Positions 7,162-9,995 of a stretch of 9,995 nucleotides of DNA are shown one piece after another (position 1 is the first letter of the stretch; every line of letters begins with the position of its first letter). The position numbers were made by a program, and so were the translations under genes. Source of the stretch: Actinomycetota bacterium. GTDB lineage: Bacteria; Actinomycetota; Actinomycetes; Nanopelagicales; Nanopelagicaceae. The notes beneath the pieces are model-generated. The model was not told the DNA's origin, did no database searches, and saw nothing but the letters and a program-made list of their open reading frames with translations. The stretch is taken from contig WLQA01000023.1 in NCBI GenBank assembly GCA_009698515.1, positions 1 to 9,995 on the forward strand, given 5' to 3'.

Positions 7162-7936
7162 TTTGGCATTAGAGGTTGGTACAACACAAACTCCAGAATC
7201 TGTTTTATTTTGGTTTTTGGCACCAATTTCAGTTCTTGCTGCTGCAGGGATGTTATTTGTAAAGAAAGCTGTTCACTCAGCTTTGTTACTGGCTTGGGTA
7301 ATGATTTCACTAGCAATTTTCTATATTGCGCAAGATGCTTTGTTTTTAGGAATTGTGCAGATTGTGGTTTATACCGGCGCAGTAATGATGTTATTCCTAT
7401 TTATTTTGATGTTAGTTGGTGTGGAATCTAGTGATTCACTAGTTGAAAATATTCGCGGACTTCGCTGGATTGCGATCACGGCATCCATTGGTATTGGCGG
7501 TCTACTTACTTCATTAATTGGTCGCGCCACATTAGGTCATGATGCTTATGGTCTGGCAGGTGCTAATCGTGATGGAAATGTAAAAGGATTAGCAGAGCAA
7601 TTGTTCACAAAATATGTTTGGGCTTTTGAGGTTGTATCTGCACTCTTAATAACTGCAGCATTAGGTGCGATGGTGTTAGCACATAGCCAGCGCACTAAAT
7701 CAAAGTTTGCACAACGTGATTTATCGATTGCCCGATTCCGTAAACCATCTCTTGGCGAGGCGGCGGGATTACCTGGTTCTGGAGTTTATGCATTACATAA
7801 CGCAGTTGATGTTCCAGCTTTATTGCCAACTGGCAAAGCTGCGCCGACATCAATCTCTGCAGTTCTTGAGGCGCGTGGTGACATGATCGAAAGTAAGAAA
7901 TTTGAGATGAAGCACGAGCAGGAAGAGGAGAAGTAA
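7154..7936 (+). CDS. nuoJ: NADH-quinone oxidoreductase subunit J (membrane subunit)
   Basis: NuoJ (ND6) lies between NuoH and the antiporter-like subunits and helps transmit conformational or charge changes along the membrane arm. Five hydrophobic segments are visible at about residues 16-34, 40-58, 63-88, 102-123 and 152-177. The third contains the family signature FLGIVQIVVYTGAVMMLFLF, where complex I structures show the pi-bulge helix that turns during catalysis. From about 178 to 260 there is a basic, then acidic, cytosolic tail with SGVYALHNAVDVPALLP near residues 200-216. I recognise that block from actinobacterial NuoJ; E. coli NuoJ is only about 184 aa. The ATG at 7154 sits within the nuoI 3' end (8-base overlap), with AAGGTG 9 bases upstream. 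The stop shares one base with nuoK (TAATG). No truncation is evident. Confidence 0.96.
   Translation: MINLALEVGTTQTPESVLFWFLAPISVLAAAGMLFVKKAVHSALLLAWVMISLAIFYIAQDALFLGIVQIVVYTGAVMMLFLFILMLVGVESSDSLVENIRGLRWIAITASIGIGGLLTSLIGRATLGHDAYGLAGANRDGNVKGLAEQLFTKYVWAFEVVSALLITAALGAMVLAHSQRTKSKFAQRDLSIARFRKPSLGEAAGLPGSGVYALHNAVDVPALLPTGKAAPTSISAVLEARGDMIESKKFEMKHEQEEEK
7921..7930 (+). promoter_or_regulatory. strong ribosome binding site of nuoK
   Basis: GGAAGAGGAG ends 5 bases before the nuoK ATG at 7936. This purine-rich run encodes the acidic EEE end of NuoJ and is the strongest Shine-Dalgarno-like sequence I see in the window. It fits efficient re-initiation at the TAATG overlap. Confidence 0.6.
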
Positions 7937-8235
7937 TGAATATTGCTAATTACTTATACCTCTCTGCAATTTTGTTCACTATTGGTGCTATTGGAGTTGT
8001 TGTTCGTAGAAATGCAATCGTGGTATTTATGTGTATTGAATTAATGTTGAACGCAGCCAACTTAGCTTTTGTGACATTTGCCAGAATTAATGGAAATCTA
8101 GAAGGACAAGTTGTTGCATTCTTTACTATGGTAGTTGCAGCTTGTGAAGTTGTAGTTGGTTTAGCAATTATCGTGACTATTTATCGATCACGCCGTTCGG
8201 CATCAGTTGATGATGCAAGTTTGTTGAAGCGATAA
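7936..8235 (+). CDS. nuoK: NADH-quinone oxidoreductase subunit K (membrane subunit)
   Basis: NuoK (ND4L) is a three-helix membrane protein that forms part of the proton path next to NuoJ and NuoN. Hydrophobic segments lie at about residues 5-23, 28-48 and 60-83. The two buried glutamates essential in E. coli (Glu36 and Glu72) have counterparts at Glu35 (MCIELMLNAANLAF) and Glu71 (ACEVVVGLAIIV), so the subunit looks competent. The 99 aa length is the family norm. The C-terminus after residue 83 is a short polar tail (RSRRSASVDDASLLKR). The ATG overlaps the nuoJ stop by one base. The nuoL ATG follows its TAA after two bases. The fold is shared with MnhC/MrpC antiporter subunits, but nuoJ and nuoL on either side decide the assignment. 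Confidence 0.97.
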   Translation: MNIANYLYLSAILFTIGAIGVVVRRNAIVVFMCIELMLNAANLAFVTFARINGNLEGQVVAFFTMVVAACEVVVGLAIIVTIYRSRRSASVDDASLLKR

Positions 8236-8237
8236 TC

Positions 8238-9995
8238 ATGACAACATCAAATAACTTAGTCTGGTTAATTGCGCTTCCACTATTTAGCTCAGCGCTGTTA
8301 TTGCTACTCGGAAAGCGTGCAAATAAGTGGGGACATTTATTGGCAACCACCGTGTCCGCATCAGCATTTGCAATTGGTGCAGTTGAATTCTTTGCCATGC
8401 AAGGCCGAGATGTTTTAGCTCGACCAGTTACCCAAAAAGTATTTACCTGGATTGCAGTTGGCGATTTCCATGTTGATGCATCACTTTTGCTTGATCAGCT
8501 TTCAATTTGCTTTGTTCTGTTGATTACTGGAGTTGGCACATTGATCCATGTTTATTCAATTGCTTACATGTCACACGATCTAGACCGCAGAAGATTCTTT
8601 GCTTACTTGAACCTATTTATCGCCGCGATGTTGTTATTAGTTTTAGGTGATTCTTATCTGAATCTATATGTTGGCTGGGAAGGCGTAGGTCTTGCCTCAT
8701 ACCTATTAATTGGTTTCTGGAATCAAAAACCTGCTTATGCAACTGCTGCGAAAAAAGCTTTTGTTGCCAACCGAGTAGGCGATATTGGTTTATCACTTGC
8801 CATCATGATCGCATTTGCCACATTTGGTGATGTCACATTTAAAGGAATTGAAGAACATGCAGATCATGCGTCTACATCTGCCATGACGGCAATTGGCTTA
8901 ATGTTATTGCTGGCAGCTTGCGGAAAATCTGCACAATTCCCTTTGCAATCTTGGTTAGGTGATGCGATGGCTGGTCCAACTCCAGTATCAGCATTAATTC
9001 ACGCAGCAACCATGGTTACAGCTGGCGTGTATTTGATTACGCGCTCTAACTTTATTTTTGATGTGGCGCCAACTGCGCAATTAATGGTGATAATTATTGG
9101 CTCAATAACATTGTTATTTGGCGCCGTTATCGGAACTGCAAAAGATGATATTAAGAAGGCACTTGCAGCATCAACCATGTCACAAATTGGATACATGATT
9201 TTGGCAACTGGTTTAGGACCAATCGGTTACGCATTTGCAATCATGCACTTACTAACTCATGGTTTCTTTAAAGCGAGCATGTTCTTAGGTGCAGGATCAG
9301 TAATGCACGGCATGAAAGATGAAGTAAATATGCGCAAGTACGGTGGTATCGGAAAGTTCATGCCATTTACCTTTGTAACTTTCGGGTTGGGTTACTTAGC
9401 AATTATTGGCGTTCCACCATTTGCTGGTTTTTATTCAAAGGACAAAATTATAGAAACCGCATTTAATGCTGGTGGCGTTAAAGGAGTTCTGTTGGGAGCA
9501 GCCACATTACTTGGCGCAGCCCTTACCGCTTTTTATATGTCTCGCGTTGTAATCATGACCTTCTTCGGAAATGAACGTTGGGGACATAAAGATGAACCAC
9601 ATGAAAGTCCTGCTTTGATGTTGATTCCAATCTCTTTGTTATCAATAGGTTCAATAGCATCTGGATATTTATTCTCTCGTGGAGATTCATTGGTTAATTG
9701 GTTAAAACCAATTGTTAATCCAGCCGGTGAACAACATTTAGAAGAGTTCTTAAAGCCTATTGTTGTTTCTAGCATGGCGGTATTTGCTGTTCTAGTTGGT
9801 GTATCAATTGCATATTTCAAATATCGCGGTGAATTAGCAGCTGAGGCACCAGTAAAGGTAAATCTTCTTACTCGCGCAGCACGTCGTGATCTTTTCCAAG
9901 ATGATTTTAACGAATCAGTATTTATGCGACCTGGACAAGGCTTGGTTAAGAATTTACTAAATATCGATTACTTAGTAATTGATGGCCTGGTTCGA
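8238..9995 (+). CDS. nuoL: NADH-quinone oxidoreductase subunit L (antiporter-like proton pump), 3'-truncated by window edge
   Basis: NuoL (ND5) is the distal antiporter-like subunit of the membrane arm. The frame stays open for 586 codons to the last base, with no stop; complete homologues are about 610-650 aa. Core blocks are VGWEGVGLASYLLIGFWN near 145-162 (key glutamate Glu148, E. coli Glu144), CGKSAQFPLQSWLGDAMAGP at 228-247 (Lys230, E. coli Lys229), ALIHAATMVTAGVYL at 252-266 (His255), the broken helix around AKDDIKKALAASTMSQIGYM at 301-320, HLLTHGFFKASMFL at 337-350 (His337, His341) and GVPPFAGFYSKDKI at 391-404 (Lys401). These are the proton-channel residues of the family. From about 530 the sequence becomes amphipathic (LTRAARRDLFQDDFNESVF), apparently the start of the long lateral helix. 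The Shine-Dalgarno is weak (GAAG, about 8 bases upstream). MrpA and NuoM are related, but gene order and sequence favour NuoL. Confidence 0.96.
   Translation, partial: MTTSNNLVWLIALPLFSSALLLLLGKRANKWGHLLATTVSASAFAIGAVEFFAMQGRDVLARPVTQKVFTWIAVGDFHVDASLLLDQLSICFVLLITGVGTLIHVYSIAYMSHDLDRRRFFAYLNLFIAAMLLLVLGDSYLNLYVGWEGVGLASYLLIGFWNQKPAYATAAKKAFVANRVGDIGLSLAIMIAFATFGDVTFKGIEEHADHASTSAMTAIGLMLLLAACGKSAQFPLQSWLGDAMAGPTPVSALIHAATMVTAGVYLITRSNFIFDVAPTAQLMVIIIGSITLLFGAVIGTAKDDIKKALAASTMSQIGYMILATGLGPIGYAFAIMHLLTHGFFKASMFLGAGSVMHGMKDEVNMRKYGGIGKFMPFTFVTFGLGYLAIIGVPPFAGFYSKDKIIETAFNAGGVKGVLLGAATLLGAALTAFYMSRVVIMTFFGNERWGHKDEPHESPALMLIPISLLSIGSIASGYLFSRGDSLVNWLKPIVNPAGEQHLEEFLKPIVVSSMAVFAVLVGVSIAYFKYRGELAAEAPVKVNLLTRAARRDLFQDDFNESVFMRPGQGLVKNLLNIDYLVIDGLVR

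Noticed and set aside
9967..9979. Perfect short inverted repeat ATTACTTAGTAAT near the end of nuoL
   Set aside because: The six-base arms with a one-base centre cannot form a normal hairpin loop, there is no T-run, and it lies within coding sequence (IDYLVID), so chance is the simplest explanation.
7936..9995. nuoK-nuoL as Mrp/Mnh-type Na+/H+ antiporter subunits C and A
   Set aside because: The folds are shared, but the gene order nuoJ-K-L directly after nuoI and the NuoL-specific lateral-helix region fit complex I.

Overview
The window is one uninterrupted stretch of a respiratory complex I (NADH:quinone oxidoreductase, type I) operon, all on the plus strand, in the order nuoD-nuoE-nuoF-nuoG-nuoH-nuoI-nuoJ-nuoK-nuoL. 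Both end genes are cut by the window: nuoD lacks its 5' part and nuoL lacks its 3' end. By gene order, nuoA-C should lie upstream and nuoM-N downstream, outside the window.

Organism: the proteins read as actinobacterial. NuoJ carries a cytosolic tail with a GVYALHNAVDVPALLP block, NuoI has the stretch GRHQLNRHPDGLEKCIGCEL, NuoH is long (409 aa) with an extra C-terminal membrane segment, and NuoE has a C-terminal extension. The DNA is AT-rich for that phylum, about 40% GC judged by eye from sampled lines, and essentially free of intergenic space. I infer a streamlined, low-GC planktonic actinobacterium, such as the freshwater acI/Nanopelagicales group. The phylum is fairly secure from the proteins; the lineage is a guess.

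Layout: positions 1-5319 hold the peripheral arm. NuoD forms the quinone-site floor, NuoE carries cluster N1a, NuoF carries FMN and N3, and NuoG carries N1b, N5, N4 and N7. Positions 5316-6545 hold NuoH, the membrane subunit joining the two arms. Positions 6538-7161 hold NuoI (N6a and N6b), the last iron-sulfur carrier before quinone. Positions 7154-9995 hold the membrane subunits NuoJ, NuoK and NuoL, which couple quinone reduction to proton pumping. Every cluster-ligating cysteine and histidine I looked for is present, as are the key membrane glutamates, lysine and histidines that I could align by memory. The complex therefore looks functional.

Junctions are start/stop overlaps of 1, 1, 4, 4, 8, 8 and 1 bases, and only nuoK and nuoL are separated (2 bases). 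No intergenic stretch is large enough for a promoter or terminator, which implies one translationally coupled transcript. I found no RNA gene, mobile element, CRISPR array, long repeat or unexplained gene. This is a conserved housekeeping region and I see no sign of a previously undescribed system in it.
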